Positions 17,979-26,764 of a stretch of 64,000 nucleotides of DNA are shown here, piece by piece. Position numbers and translations under genes: made by a program. The notes under the pieces were generated by a model that had not been told where the DNA came from, did no database searches, and saw only the letters and a list, made by a program, of their open reading frames with translations. Every line of letters begins with the position of its first letter. Position 1 is the stretch's first letter. This stretch comes from Prevotella lacticifex (GTDB lineage: Bacteria; Bacteroidota; Bacteroidia; Bacteroidales; Bacteroidaceae), in the NCBI RefSeq assembly GCF_019973375.1, contig NZ_BPTV01000001.1, positions 372,001-436,000 on the forward strand, read 5' to 3'.

Positions 17979-18020
17979 CGCACTTTGGCTTGAAGTTAGT
18001 TAGTTGCTGGTTTCTATGTG

Positions 18021-18028
18021 CAAATTTA
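18021..18028 (-). promoter_or_regulatory. -7 box of the HTCS gene
   Basis: TAAATTTG on the minus strand about 43 bp before the HTCS start codon, matching TAnnTTTG. Confidence 0.6.
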
Positions 18029-18060
18029 ATATTTGTCTGATACATAACCAAATATTTTTT

Positions 18061-18254
18061 GGTTTTCATCTTTATCTTTCTTCATTCTGCCGCGGCCGTC
18101 GCACGAAAATTATTCTGTAGTTCCGGCCGTTCTCCTCCAACTCTATTTCATTCAGCGAGATACCTTTCTGCCAGCAGCCGGAGATGGAAATGATGGGGCA
18201 GGGGAGTGTCCCATAGCGTCCTATAGCCACCCCACGGAAGAGCAAAAGGGCAAG
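18061..18254. other. Intergenic stretch without recognised gene
   Basis: Between the HTCS promoter and the 22-bp dyad element no convincing frame, RNA or repeat is visible on either strand. Confidence 0.5.
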
Positions 18255-18470
18255 TTCTATTGTAAAAATATTTCGCTTTGACGGGTGAATAATTTCGTCT
18301 CGCTAATCACTTGATACTCAACAAGATAGAAAAAGGGGCCGTTTCGCATTCTGAAACGGCCCTTTTTGTCGTCTAAAACGGACCGTTTTAGCGTGCGAAA
18401 CGGCCCGTTTTGGAACGCCAAACGGTATGTATTGCAATGCTGTTAATATTTTTCGCAAAGATAATACGTT
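18255..18470 (+). repeat. 22-bp dyad element, copy 2
   Basis: Dyads of the form AAACGGNCCGTTT start at 18332, 18354, 18376, 18398 and 18420, each 22 bp after the last; the final spacer is GGAACGCC as in the other copies and GGTATGTATT follows. The left flank is longer and less conserved than elsewhere. It sits between the divergent HTCS and ribF genes, just upstream of the ribF promoter. Confidence 0.85.
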
Positions 18471-18536
18471 TTACGAAACCATCCTAAAAAAATATAAAAG
18501 TGCCGGACAATTACCTTTAATATCTTCATAAACTTA

Positions 18537-18544
18537 TAACTTTG
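18537..18544 (+). promoter_or_regulatory. -7 box of ribF
   Basis: TAACTTTG, 19 bp before ATG 18563. A TTG inside this box would give an in-frame extension and is rejected as a start. Confidence 0.65.
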
Positions 18545-18562
18545 CAGTCTAATTGTCAGATT

Positions 18563-19513
18563 ATGAATAAGATATTCCTCGACGACAAGACCGTCGCCGG
18601 TGGCCCAAAGGTGGCCACGATAGGTTTCTTCGATGGTGTGCACCGCGGTCATCAGTACCTCATCAGTCAGGTGACGGCTGAGGCCAGGCGCAGAGGTATG
18701 GAGTCGGCAGTGATAACCTTCGACCGTCATCCGCGGCAGGTGCTGGCCCAGGACTACCAGCCTAAGCTGCTCTCCACCCTCGACGAGAAGCTCATCCTGC
18801 TCTCGCGGACGGGCATCGACAACGCCGTGGTGCTGCACTTCGACGAGTCCATGGCCTCACTGTCGGCGCGCGAGTTCATGGAGAAGATTCTCTTAGGGCG
18901 ACTGAACGTCAGGACGCTGATTATCGGCTACGACAACCGCTTCGGCCACGACCGCCGCGAGGGCTTCGACGACTACGTGAGGATTGGCCGCGAGATAGGC
19001 ATAGAGGTGCTGCGGAGCCAGGCTTTCACCCTCGATGGCGTCAATGTGAGCTCGTCGTATATCCGCCGGATGATTGAGGGCGGTGAGCTCGAGGTGGCCA
19101 ACAAGTGCCTGGGCTACGACTATACCATCGTCGGAAAGGTGGTGGCCGGACGGCAGGAGGGTCGCCGCTTAGGCTTCCCCACAGCCAATATCGACATGAC
19201 TGACTCGCCGCAATTAGTACCTGCGCGGGGCGTTTATGCCGTGAGGGTGAGACTGAAGAACTCGATGGAGTTCCGGAGGGCAATGATGAACATCGGTACA
19301 CGGCCCACCTTCGACAACGGACGGGTGTCGGTAGAGGCCTACATCTTCGACTTCTCCGGTGATATTTACGGCCAGACGCTCCTCGTGGCGTTCACCCACA
19401 GGATTCGCGACGAGCATAAGTTCGACAGCGCCGAGGCTCTCCAGGCTCAGATGAGGAAGGATGCAAAGATTGTAGAGGAACAGTTTAATAAGGAAACGGA
19501 TAATGAAGAATGA
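18563..19513 (+). CDS. ribF: Bifunctional riboflavin kinase / FAD synthetase
   Basis: 316 residues from ATG 18563. The N-terminal half is the FAD synthetase nucleotidyltransferase domain (IGFFDGVHRGHQYLI with the HxGH motif near residue 30); the C-terminal half is the flavokinase (GRRLGFPTANIDM, RGVYAVRV, EAYIFDFSGDIYG). It converts riboflavin to FMN and FAD in the cytoplasm. Length fits the family. Its 3' end overlaps the next gene by 11 bp, so the two are translated from one message. Confidence 0.95.
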   Translation: MNKIFLDDKTVAGGPKVATIGFFDGVHRGHQYLISQVTAEARRRGMESAVITFDRHPRQVLAQDYQPKLLSTLDEKLILLSRTGIDNAVVLHFDESMASLSAREFMEKILLGRLNVRTLIIGYDNRFGHDRREGFDDYVRIGREIGIEVLRSQAFTLDGVNVSSSYIRRMIEGGELEVANKCLGYDYTIVGKVVAGRQEGRRLGFPTANIDMTDSPQLVPARGVYAVRVRLKNSMEFRRAMMNIGTRPTFDNGRVSVEAYIFDFSGDIYGQTLLVAFTHRIRDEHKFDSAEALQAQMRKDAKIVEEQFNKETDNEE

Positions 19514-20339
19514 TTTAATAAGAGACATATTATATGTCGTTCTCTTCGCGGCAGTATTCTTTCTGCTGCAGTTTATAACTGAGGCCGCAGGTGCTGCCAT
19601 CTACGCTTTCGGCCACGGAATGAGTGTGGACAGTGTGACGAAGGCCATGGCCATGGGCCGCTATAGTGAACTGCTCACCGTGACGGTAGTCTTCAGCAGT
19701 CTGCTCACCATAGCCCTCTACGGTGCGCTGAAGTGGGCTCCGGTGTCGCGCTCCTACCTGCGGTCAAAGCCGTGGGGCGTGGTCTGCTGGGTAGTGTTCC
19801 TGGCCTTAGGCTCGGTGCTCCCGTTGGAGTGGGTCTACGAGCGCATAGCGCTGACGATGCCCGAGAGCCTGACGCAGCTCTTCGACGGGGTGATGAAGCA
19901 GCCGTGGGGCTATGCCGCCATCGGGCTGCTCGTTCCGGTGGCTGAGGAGATGGTGTTCCGCGGAGCCATCTTGCGGCGTCTGCTCAGCATCTTCGGTGAG
20001 CGGTGGCACTGGGTTGCCATAGCCGTCTCGGCGTTGATATTCGGTGCCATGCACGGAAACCTGGCCCAGGGACTGCACGCTTTCATCATCGGTCTTATTC
20101 TCGGATGGATGTACTACCGCACGAAGAGCATCGTGCCGACGGTGGCTTTCCACTGGGTCAACAACACGGTGGCCTACGTGATGTACAATATCATGCCGCA
20201 GATGAACGACGGTAAGCTCATCGACCTCTTCCACGGCGACAATAAGATGATGTATATGGGTATCGGCTTTTCGCTCTGCATCGCCATCCCGTCAGTCATT
20301 CAGTTGGCTGCAAGGATGAGGCCCGCCGGCGACAAATAA
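19503..20339 (+). CDS. CPBP-family intramembrane metalloprotease
   Basis: 278 residues with six to eight predicted membrane helices. The CPBP/Abi signature is complete: EEMVFR (Glu148, Glu149, Arg153), His184 in FGAMHGN and His217 in AFHWVNN. Members cleave prenylated or signal peptides in the membrane; the substrate here is unknown. It overlaps ribF by 11 bp and ends at a terminator shared with the gene on the other strand. Confidence 0.88.
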   Translation: MKNDLIRDILYVVLFAAVFFLLQFITEAAGAAIYAFGHGMSVDSVTKAMAMGRYSELLTVTVVFSSLLTIALYGALKWAPVSRSYLRSKPWGVVCWVVFLALGSVLPLEWVYERIALTMPESLTQLFDGVMKQPWGYAAIGLLVPVAEEMVFRGAILRRLLSIFGERWHWVAIAVSALIFGAMHGNLAQGLHAFIIGLILGWMYYRTKSIVPTVAFHWVNNTVAYVMYNIMPQMNDGKLIDLFHGDNKMMYMGIGFSLCIAIPSVIQLAARMRPAGDK

Positions 20340-20366
20340 CTGAAATTCAAATTGATATAACGAAAA

Positions 20367-20399
20367 CGAGGCTGTGCTCAGAGATAGAGCACAGCCTCG
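20367..20399. terminator. Bidirectional terminator between CPBP and WbqC genes
   Basis: CGAGGCTGTGCTC pairs perfectly with GAGCACAGCCTCG around a 7-nt loop. The WbqC stop codon lies in the stem. T-rich tracts flank it for the minus strand (CGTTTTCG); it can serve both convergent genes. Confidence 0.8.
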
Positions 20400-21058
20400 T
20401 TGCCTTCGTTGAACAGCAAGTCGAGGATGCTTAGATTGGGCACGAAGGCTTGCTTTTTTTGTCGGAATACCTGATAGTAGGGTTCTGGTTGGAACATAGG
20501 GTCGTCGCCGGGGTGCTTGGGGCGGATGACGTCGCGGTAGTCGTTGTCGGCCTCGGCGGCGTACTCCGTTGTCGGAACGATGTGAGGATGGATGTCGAGA
20601 AGCTCGCACATCTTCAGCGTTATGTCCCAGTTGAAGTCGAAGAGGTAGGTCCACCGCTTCTCGAAGAACGGGCGGAGGTCGTCGGCGTAGAACTCGAAGA
20701 ACGGGCTCTCGCCGTAGGCCGAGGCTATGGCGTTCCAGTGGATGTGGCGCCAGTTGCCGTGGTCGCTGATGCGGACGTCGCGTTCGAGGATCTTTCCGCC
20801 CTCTCCGGCTGTTCCCTCCACGGGTACGGTGAGTTTCTGCTGGCCTGAGGCCGTGGCTATGACGCAGCGGTTGCGGTAGGTTTGCTTCACGAAGTTGTCG
20901 CAGCGCTCTATGAGGCATGTGTCGTAGCGGTTCAGCTTCTGATACCACTGCACGGGTCCGAAGTAGGCTGTCGACAGCAGGGCACGGGTGCCTGAGGCCT
21001 GTTCGGGGGTGGCGGAGGCCGTGGGCGCACAGTGGTCGGTGGGGTTCTGTTCGTTCAT
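20378..21058 (-). CDS. WbqC-like family protein
   Basis: 226 residues from ATG 21058 (MNEQNPTDH). The frame is open further upstream but would run through the lepB terminator and into lepB, so the inner start is preferred. The body shows WbqC-family features: LLSTAYFGPVQWYQKLNRYD, KQTYRNRCVIATASG, LTVPVEG and the C-terminal VPNLSILDLLFNEG. WbqC proteins are found in O-antigen and glycan loci in other bacteria, but the biochemical role is unknown. In Bacteroidota it usually sits next to lepB and dapB, as here. Confidence 0.85.
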   Translation of the reverse strand: MNEQNPTDHCAPTASATPEQASGTRALLSTAYFGPVQWYQKLNRYDTCLIERCDNFVKQTYRNRCVIATASGQQKLTVPVEGTAGEGGKILERDVRISDHGNWRHIHWNAIASAYGESPFFEFYADDLRPFFEKRWTYLFDFNWDITLKMCELLDIHPHIVPTTEYAAEADNDYRDVIRPKHPGDDPMFQPEPYYQVFRQKKQAFVPNLSILDLLFNEGNEAVLYL

Positions 21059-21086
21059 AGTTGTCGTATTGTTGGTTTTTGAGAAT

Positions 21087-21125
21087 AAAAAAATCCTCCC
21101 CGGCGGGCGGAGAGGATTCTTTTTA
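21087..21125. terminator. Terminator between lepB and the WbqC gene
   Basis: AATCCTC and GAGGATT pair around an inner CCG/CGG stem, flanked by A7 on one side and T5 on the other, so it can stop transcription in both directions. It follows lepB by 10 bp, implying the WbqC gene needs its own promoter or read-through. Confidence 0.75.
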
Positions 21126-21134
21126 TGAGTAGCC

Positions 21135-22688
21135 TTACTTGATGTTTCCCACCCACTTGAAGAGCCGGCTCCAGCGAATGCCTCCAAAGCCGTGCCTGTC
21201 GGGGTCGGAACTCCACCAGATGAACAGTGGCTTGCCGACGATGTGGTCCTCGGGAACGAAGCCCCAGTAGCGTGAGTCGAGCGAGTTGTGACGGTTGTCG
21301 CCCATCATCCAGTAGTAGTCCATCTTGAAAGTGTAATGGTCGGTGAGTTTCCCGTTGATGTAGATGTTGCGGCCTCTGACTTTCAGGTCGTTACCCTCGT
21401 AGGCCGTTATGCAGCGCTCGTATATGGGAAGGTTCTCAAGGGTGAGCTTTATCGACTGTCCGCGCTTAGGAATCCATACCGGTCCGTAGTTGTCGCGGGT
21501 CCATCCGTAGTAGCCGTTGAGCGGGTAGACGGGTCCTGTGTAGATGTCCTTGTCGGTGACTATCTGCTCTGCCGTGACGATGTGGCGCTTGAGCAGCTGC
21601 TGAGCGGCGTTCTTCGTCAGGGGCATGTAGCCGTCATAGCGGTTCAGGACGGCGCTGTTGAGCACGCTGCCGCTCTCGACGCAGTAGCCGTGGAGCTGTC
21701 CGAGGCACTGCACGTCCTCCTCGCTGATACCCAGCTCCTTGCGGAGGGCATCGTAGTTGTCGCCGATGAGGTCGGTGGCGGTGATGCCGTTGGCAAACTT
21801 TATGAAGTATGTGTACTGCACGTTGTCGGGCTCCTTATTGGCCTTTCCGTCGAGATAGACGATGCGGTTGCGTATCTGGAGAGTCTGACCGGGCAGACCC
21901 ACGCAGCGCTTGACGTAGTTCTCCTCGCGGTCGACGGGCCGGTTGTCGAGCGGACCGAAGGTCTGGGGGTTGTTGATGACGTACTGACGGCCGAGGGCAT
22001 AGGCCTTGGCGTAGAAGTCGCGCTGTTGCTCAGCGTTCATCTTCGAGAGGTCGATGTTAGGGTTCTGCTGCGCCATGAGGGCCGTACCGTTCTGATATAC
22101 AATGCTGTAGTAGTCCTGAGCCTGGTACTGGTCGGCGGTCATGATGGTGTCGCCGTCGGGGAAGTTGAACACCACAATATCGTTGAGCTCCACCTGTCCC
22201 AAGCCTTTCATGCGGCGGTAGTCCCAGTGTGGCCAGGGAATATAGCTCTTGCAGCCGAACAGCGGGAGCGTGTGCTGGGTGAGAGGCATCGTCAGCGGGG
22301 TCTCGGGAATGCGCGGACCATAGCTCACCTTGCTCACGGCAAGATAGTCGCCGGTGAGCAGGCTCTTCTCCAACGAGCTCGAAGGAATGACGAAATTCTG
22401 GAAGCAGAAGAGGTTGATGAAGTAAACGGCGACAAGGGCGAAGACGATGGCGTCGACCCAGCTCATCACCGTGCGGGTGACGGCTGATCCGTCTTTCCAC
22501 CAGCTCCAGTGTATCTTCTTCGTTATGTAGACATCGAAGAAGAACAGGGCACCGATGATTGTCAGTATCCATCCAACGATACTGCGCGGTCCTACCCATG
22601 CTATGAAGAGCGCATAGAGAATTATTACGACGCTGAACTTCATCCACTGCTTGCGCGGGTTCAGCTTTTCTTTTTCCTTATCAATCAT
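21135..22688 (-). CDS. lepB: Signal peptidase I with large insertion
   Basis: 517 residues from ATG 22688 (MIDKEKEKLN); a GTG 45 bp upstream is less likely. Two or three N-terminal membrane helices are followed by the catalytic serine motif IPSSSLEKSL (Ser105), the catalytic lysine in YVKRCVGLPG (about 275) and the C-terminal box GDNRHNSLDSRYWGFVP. About 150 residues lie between the serine and lysine boxes and another 150 before the last box, making it longer than the roughly 320-residue E. coli enzyme; extended forms are usual in Bacteroidales. It removes signal peptides at the outer face of the inner membrane. Confidence 0.93.
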   Translation of the reverse strand: MIDKEKEKLNPRKQWMKFSVVIILYALFIAWVGPRSIVGWILTIIGALFFFDVYITKKIHWSWWKDGSAVTRTVMSWVDAIVFALVAVYFINLFCFQNFVIPSSSLEKSLLTGDYLAVSKVSYGPRIPETPLTMPLTQHTLPLFGCKSYIPWPHWDYRRMKGLGQVELNDIVVFNFPDGDTIMTADQYQAQDYYSIVYQNGTALMAQQNPNIDLSKMNAEQQRDFYAKAYALGRQYVINNPQTFGPLDNRPVDREENYVKRCVGLPGQTLQIRNRIVYLDGKANKEPDNVQYTYFIKFANGITATDLIGDNYDALRKELGISEEDVQCLGQLHGYCVESGSVLNSAVLNRYDGYMPLTKNAAQQLLKRHIVTAEQIVTDKDIYTGPVYPLNGYYGWTRDNYGPVWIPKRGQSIKLTLENLPIYERCITAYEGNDLKVRGRNIYINGKLTDHYTFKMDYYWMMGDNRHNSLDSRYWGFVPEDHIVGKPLFIWWSSDPDRHGFGGIRWSRLFKWVGNIK

Positions 22689-22757
22689 TTTTTCAGGAAG
22701 GGTTATTACGATTTTGCGGAGAGAGCCCGTCACTGTGGAAGGCCACTCCTAAGAGAA

Positions 22758-23513
22758 CTAAAATTTGAACAGGTCGCTCGTCGTGAGCAGTCCGGTGTGG
22801 TTCTGGGTGAATTCAGCGGCGAGAACGGCACCGAGGGCAAATCCCTTGCGCGAGTGGGCGTTGTGGGTGATGGTTATTTCGTCGGCATCGCTGTCGTAGC
22901 GGATACTGTGGATGCCCGGCACCTCGTCGTGGCGGACGCTGCGGATGAGCAGCTCGTCGGCATTGTGGTCGTCGGAACCGTCGACGTGACCGTCGTCCCA
23001 GCGTGTCGTGCCCTTCTTCCATGTCGACTTGCGGTCTACGTTCTCGACAATCTCCTCGGCAAGGGTGATGGCTGTCCCCGACGGTGCGTCGAGCTTGTGG
23101 ATATGGTGCGTCTCCTCCATATCGACGTCGTACTGAGGAAACTGGTTCATAATCTTGGCCAGATAGCGGTTGACAGCCGAGAAGATAGCCACACCGATGG
23201 AGAAGTTGCTGGCCCAGAAGAGGGTCTGCTTCCCGTCCTTCGTCAGGGCCTCCACGTCGGCCTTGTGGTCCTTCATCCAGCCCGTCGACCCGCTGACAAC
23301 CTTGACGTTGTGCTTGAAGGCACGAAGGTAGTTGGAGTAAGCGGCCGTAGGATTGGTGAATTCGATAGCTACATCGGCGTTAGCAAAGGCCGGTGAGTCG
23401 AAGTCTTCCTGGTTGTCGACGTCAATTTTGCATACGATTTCATGGCCACGCGCAAGGGCAATCTGCTCAATCATGTGCCCCATCTTACCGTAGCCGATAA
23501 GAGCAATTTTCAT
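22758..23513 (-). CDS. dapB: 4-hydroxy-tetrahydrodipicolinate reductase
   Basis: 251 residues. The NAD(P) loop GYGKMGHMIEQIA is at 8-20, and the active-site block EETHHIHKLDAPSGTA carries the catalytic His and Lys. The enzyme makes tetrahydrodipicolinate for lysine and meso-diaminopimelate, so it feeds cell-wall synthesis. It precedes lepB by 70 bp on the same strand and has a -7 box at 23547. Confidence 0.95.
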   Translation of the reverse strand: MKIALIGYGKMGHMIEQIALARGHEIVCKIDVDNQEDFDSPAFANADVAIEFTNPTAAYSNYLRAFKHNVKVVSGSTGWMKDHKADVEALTKDGKQTLFWASNFSIGVAIFSAVNRYLAKIMNQFPQYDVDMEETHHIHKLDAPSGTAITLAEEIVENVDRKSTWKKGTTRWDDGHVDGSDDHNADELLIRSVRHDEVPGIHSIRYDSDADEITITHNAHSRKGFALGAVLAAEFTQNHTGLLTTSDLFKF

Positions 23514-23546
23514 ATAAGTAGTCTTTTAATCCAATTTAAAACAATG

Positions 23547-23554
23547 CAAAGGTA
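23547..23554 (-). promoter_or_regulatory. -7 box of dapB
   Basis: TACCTTTG on the minus strand, 34 bp before the dapB start. Confidence 0.6.
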
Positions 23555-23598
23555 GTTTTTTTTTCTTTCTTTTACTTATATATTACGGAAATTTTATG

Positions 23599-23606
23599 TA
23601 GTTTTG
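23599..23606 (+). promoter_or_regulatory. -7 box of the DUF2851 gene
   Basis: TAGTTTTG, 23 bp before ATG 23629; it is divergent from the dapB promoter about 45 bp away. Confidence 0.55.
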
Positions 23607-23628
23607 CACTATTATAGTACTCAAAAGG

Positions 23629-24930
23629 ATGGAACAGCTATTGCATTACGTATGGAAACACAAGATGTTTCCACTCGACGGACTGCGAACCACCGACGGA
23701 CGGGAGGTGGAAGTCGTCGATCCCGGGCTGCACAACAGCAACGCGGGACCCGACTTCTTCAACGCTAAGGTGAAGATAGACGGTACGTTGTGGGTGGGCA
23801 ACGTGGAGATTCACGACAAGTCGTCGGACTGGTTTCTGCACGGTCACGACCACGATCCTCACTACGACAACGTGGTCCTGCACGTCGCCGGCATCGTCGA
23901 TACGGATGTGCGGACGTCGAACGGTATGACACTCCCGCAGATGCAACTCGACGTTCCGGAGACTGTCGCCAGCCACTACCATGAGCTGCTCACCACCGAC
24001 AGCTATCCGCCGTGCTACAAAGTCATCCCCAACCTCTCGCGACTGACCGTCCACTCGTGGATGAGCGCACTGCAAACAGAGCGCCTCGAACAGAAAACGG
24101 AGAAAATAGCCGAGCGGGCGCGGCGATGCAACGGGTCGTGGGAACAGGCTTACTTCGTGACGTTGGCTCGCAACTATGGGTTCGGCATCAACGGCGCGGC
24201 CTTCGAAGCGTGGGGCGAGGACATACCCCTCAACGATGTGGCGCACCACCGCGACGACATCTTCCAGGTTGAGGCGATGTTCATGGGGCAGGCAGGACTG
24301 CTCGATATAGCCACGGTGCCGGAGCGATACCGTAAGGATGCACTTGCCGAAGGATATTTTGCGCGACTCAGAAACGAATACGGCTATCTGGCACATAAGT
24401 TCTCGCTGAAACCCATTGACGCCGGACTGTGGCGCTTTCTCAGACTGCGACCGCAGAATTTTCCGCATATCCGCATATCACAATTAGTGAATTTGTACTT
24501 CAACAGGAAGACAAGCTTGGCGGCACTCACCGAATGCGACACACTGAAGAAGGCTCGCGAACTGATGAAAACGCATGTCACGCCATACTGGGAGACTCAC
24601 TATTCGTTTGGCAACGCGGGGGCAAAGAGTGCCAAAAATCTCTCGGAAGCATCGCTTAACCTCCTGCTTATCAATACAGTAGTGCCGATGCTCTTCGCCT
24701 ACGGACGCTATAAGGGCGACGAACGGCTGTGCGACAGGGCCTTCGACTTCCTCGAACAGCTTGGCGCCGAGAACAATCACATCACGCGAATGTGGCGCGA
24801 GGTGGGACTGCCTGTAGATAATGCTGGTGACTCGCAGGGACTTATCCAACTGAAAAACGAATATTGCGACAGAAAGGACTGCCTGAGATGTCGCTTCGGA
24901 TATGAGTATCTGAAAGGACGGCGCGGATAA
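23629..24930 (+). CDS. DUF2851 family protein
   Basis: 433 residues matching the Bacteroidota family DUF2851 in length and in its conserved opening: VEVVDPGLHNSNAGPDFFNAKV, VGNVEIHDKSSDW, HYDNVVLHV. The C-terminus has paired cysteines (CDRKDCLRCRFGYEYL) that could bind metal. Function is unknown; the N-terminal fold looks nuclease-like to the eye (acidic and histidine-rich blocks), but that is a guess. A 22-bp-period repeat follows the gene. Confidence 0.85.
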   Translation: MEQLLHYVWKHKMFPLDGLRTTDGREVEVVDPGLHNSNAGPDFFNAKVKIDGTLWVGNVEIHDKSSDWFLHGHDHDPHYDNVVLHVAGIVDTDVRTSNGMTLPQMQLDVPETVASHYHELLTTDSYPPCYKVIPNLSRLTVHSWMSALQTERLEQKTEKIAERARRCNGSWEQAYFVTLARNYGFGINGAAFEAWGEDIPLNDVAHHRDDIFQVEAMFMGQAGLLDIATVPERYRKDALAEGYFARLRNEYGYLAHKFSLKPIDAGLWRFLRLRPQNFPHIRISQLVNLYFNRKTSLAALTECDTLKKARELMKTHVTPYWETHYSFGNAGAKSAKNLSEASLNLLLINTVVPMLFAYGRYKGDERLCDRAFDFLEQLGAENNHITRMWREVGLPVDNAGDSQGLIQLKNEYCDRKDCLRCRFGYEYLKGRRG

Positions 24931-24983
24931 TAATATTTCGCCCGGAGGCAGCAGCGGCAGCGGAAAATGAATATAACACTAAT

Positions 24984-25075
24984 GCCGCCAGCCGTAAATG
25001 GCTTTGCGATTTGCCGTAAATGACAGCGCCGCCAGCCGTAAATGGCTTTGCGATGAGCCTGCACAGCCAGCGGTT
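24984..25075 (+). repeat. 22-bp-period tandem repeat after the DUF2851 gene
   Basis: GCCGTAAATG starts at 24991, 25013 and 25035, exactly 22 bp apart, and a weaker GCCTGCACAG follows at 25057. The first and third units share 27 identical bases beginning GCCGCCAGCCGTAAATGG. The core GCCGTAAATGGC is an imperfect dyad. It lies in the 200-bp gap before the thioesterase gene. Confidence 0.75.
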
Positions 25076-25130
25076 CTGCGCCATCAGTATTGAAGAAAAT
25101 TAACTAAAATAAACAAAGAAACAGCATAAA

Positions 25131-25535
25131 ATGGAGAAATATATCTTTGAAACCCGTATGGAGGTCCGGGACTATGAGTGTGACATTGAGGGCATAGTGA
25201 ACAACGCCAACTACCTCCACTATACCGAACACACACGTCACCGGTTTCTGAAGAGTATCGGTGTGAGTTTCTCAAAACTCCACGAGAAAGGCGTTGATGC
25301 CGTGGTAGCACGGATGAACCTGCAGTTTAAGTCTCCTCTGAGATGCGATGATGAGATAATATCACGGATGAATCTGCGGAAGGAAGGACTGCGATATGTG
25401 TTCACCCACGACCTCTACCGAGCTTCCGATGAACGGTTGTGCTTCCACTGCACGGCCGAACTTGTGACTCTCGTCAATGGCCGGCTGGCACTGAGTCAGG
25501 ACTATGAGGAGGCCTTCTCGCCGTATGTGAAATAA
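25131..25535 (+). CDS. Acyl-CoA thioesterase, hotdog fold (YbgC/4HBT type)
   Basis: 134 residues, the usual single-hotdog length. The conserved block CDIEGIVNNANYLHYTEHTRH carries the Asp and the VNN-x-Y-x-x-Y-x-E signature of 4-hydroxybenzoyl-CoA thioesterase-like enzymes. It hydrolyses acyl-CoA or acyl-ACP in the cytoplasm; the natural acyl chain cannot be read from sequence. It is followed 39 bp later by dprA, so the two may be co-transcribed. Confidence 0.88.
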   Translation: MEKYIFETRMEVRDYECDIEGIVNNANYLHYTEHTRHRFLKSIGVSFSKLHEKGVDAVVARMNLQFKSPLRCDDEIISRMNLRKEGLRYVFTHDLYRASDERLCFHCTAELVTLVNGRLALSQDYEEAFSPYVK

Positions 25536-25574
25536 CGTGCCGCCACAGCGGTATTTTAAACCTTGTCAATTGCT

Positions 25575-26717
25575 ATGCCAACAACAAACAGCGAACAGGA
25601 AACTCTCAACGCTATGGCGCTCACACGCATGGACCGTTTTCATCCGGCCGGAGTGAGAGAACTCTACAAGCGGCTCGGCTCGGCAACGGCTGTTATGGCC
25701 CACCGCAATAATATACGGGAGGCTATACCCGATGCCTCGCGCTATCTCATTGAGGGACTGGCCAATGCTGATGCAGCACTGGCACGTGCCGAGGAGGAGA
25801 TGGAATACGACCGGAAACATAATATAGCCATCATCGACATCTCGGATGAACGGTATCCGCAGCGACTGAGGGAGTGTGCCGACGCACCTCTGGTGCTGTA
25901 TTATCTCGGAACGGCCGACCTCAACCCGCGACACACTATAAACATCGTAGGCACACGGAGGTGTACGAACTACGGCAGGGACCTTATAAAGGCCTTTGTC
26001 ACTGACCTTCGCGAACTCTGTCCGGAGGTTCTCATCTTCAGCGGACTGGCCTATGGCATTGATATCTGTGCGCATACGGAGGCTCTCGACAACAGTCTCG
26101 AGACGGTGGGCGTTCTGGCACATGGTCTCGACGACATCTATCCGAGGGTCCATCGCGACACGGCCATAGCCATGATCCACCAGGGTGGGCTTCTCACCGA
26201 GTATATGACTCACACTCAGCCGGTTGCGAAGAACTTCGTCAGTCGTAACCGTATCGTCGCCGGATGCTCCGATGCGACAATCATTGTGGAGAGCGCGGCA
26301 AAGGGAGGTGGCCTGATAACGTGCAGCATGGCAAGAAGTTACAACCGTGATGTGTTCGCTTTCCCGGGTGCTGTAGGTGCAAAATACAGTGAGGGATGCA
26401 ACAATCTTATTCGTGACAACGGCGCTGCGCTCATCACCTCGGCCTACGATTTCGTCAATGCCATGGGCTGGAACGACGACGTGAGGCTGGCTGAAGCCCG
26501 GAAGAAAGGCATACAGCGCGACTTCTTCCCCGACCTGTCGGAAGGCGAGCAAGCCATCGTCGACGCTCTGAAGGATACCAACGACCAGCATCTGAATATG
26601 CTCTCGGCGGCCACATCGCTGCCCGTCGGACAGCTCTCGGCAATGCTCTTCGAGATGGAACTCAAAGGTATCGTAAAGCCGTTGGCCGGGAGTATTTATC
26701 ATCTTATAGGCCATTGA
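25575..26717 (+). CDS. dprA: DNA-processing protein DprA
   Basis: 380 residues from ATG 25575; a TTG four codons earlier is disfavoured. An N-terminal helical domain precedes the Rossmann-like DprA core with INIVGTRRCTNYG, FSGLAYGIDICAHTEAL, SRNRIVAGCSDATIIVESAAKGG and GCNNLIRDNGAALI. A C-terminal winged helix (LSAATSLPVGQLSAMLFEMELKG) follows. DprA loads RecA on incoming single-stranded DNA, so it serves transformation or recombination. Other competence genes are not in this window. Confidence 0.95.
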   Translation: MPTTNSEQETLNAMALTRMDRFHPAGVRELYKRLGSATAVMAHRNNIREAIPDASRYLIEGLANADAALARAEEEMEYDRKHNIAIIDISDERYPQRLRECADAPLVLYYLGTADLNPRHTINIVGTRRCTNYGRDLIKAFVTDLRELCPEVLIFSGLAYGIDICAHTEALDNSLETVGVLAHGLDDIYPRVHRDTAIAMIHQGGLLTEYMTHTQPVAKNFVSRNRIVAGCSDATIIVESAAKGGGLITCSMARSYNRDVFAFPGAVGAKYSEGCNNLIRDNGAALITSAYDFVNAMGWNDDVRLAEARKKGIQRDFFPDLSEGEQAIVDALKDTNDQHLNMLSAATSLPVGQLSAMLFEMELKGIVKPLAGSIYHLIGH

Positions 26718-26764
26718 CATTATTGAACACAACAAATTATTTCGTAATAAAAAACAGATTAAAA

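Noticed and set aside
18332-18432. Possible CRISPR array
   Set aside because: Units are 13-bp dyads with 9-bp spacers that are themselves similar between copies; no cas genes are present.
18542-18562. TTG start for ribF seven codons upstream
   Set aside because: The TTG is part of the -7 box TAACTTTG, so it is not transcribed or is at the very 5' end.
21288-22487. Long open frame of 399 codons opposite lepB
   Set aside because: It is the antisense of a well-conserved enzyme and arises from codon bias; composition is Val/Gly-rich and unlike a real protein.
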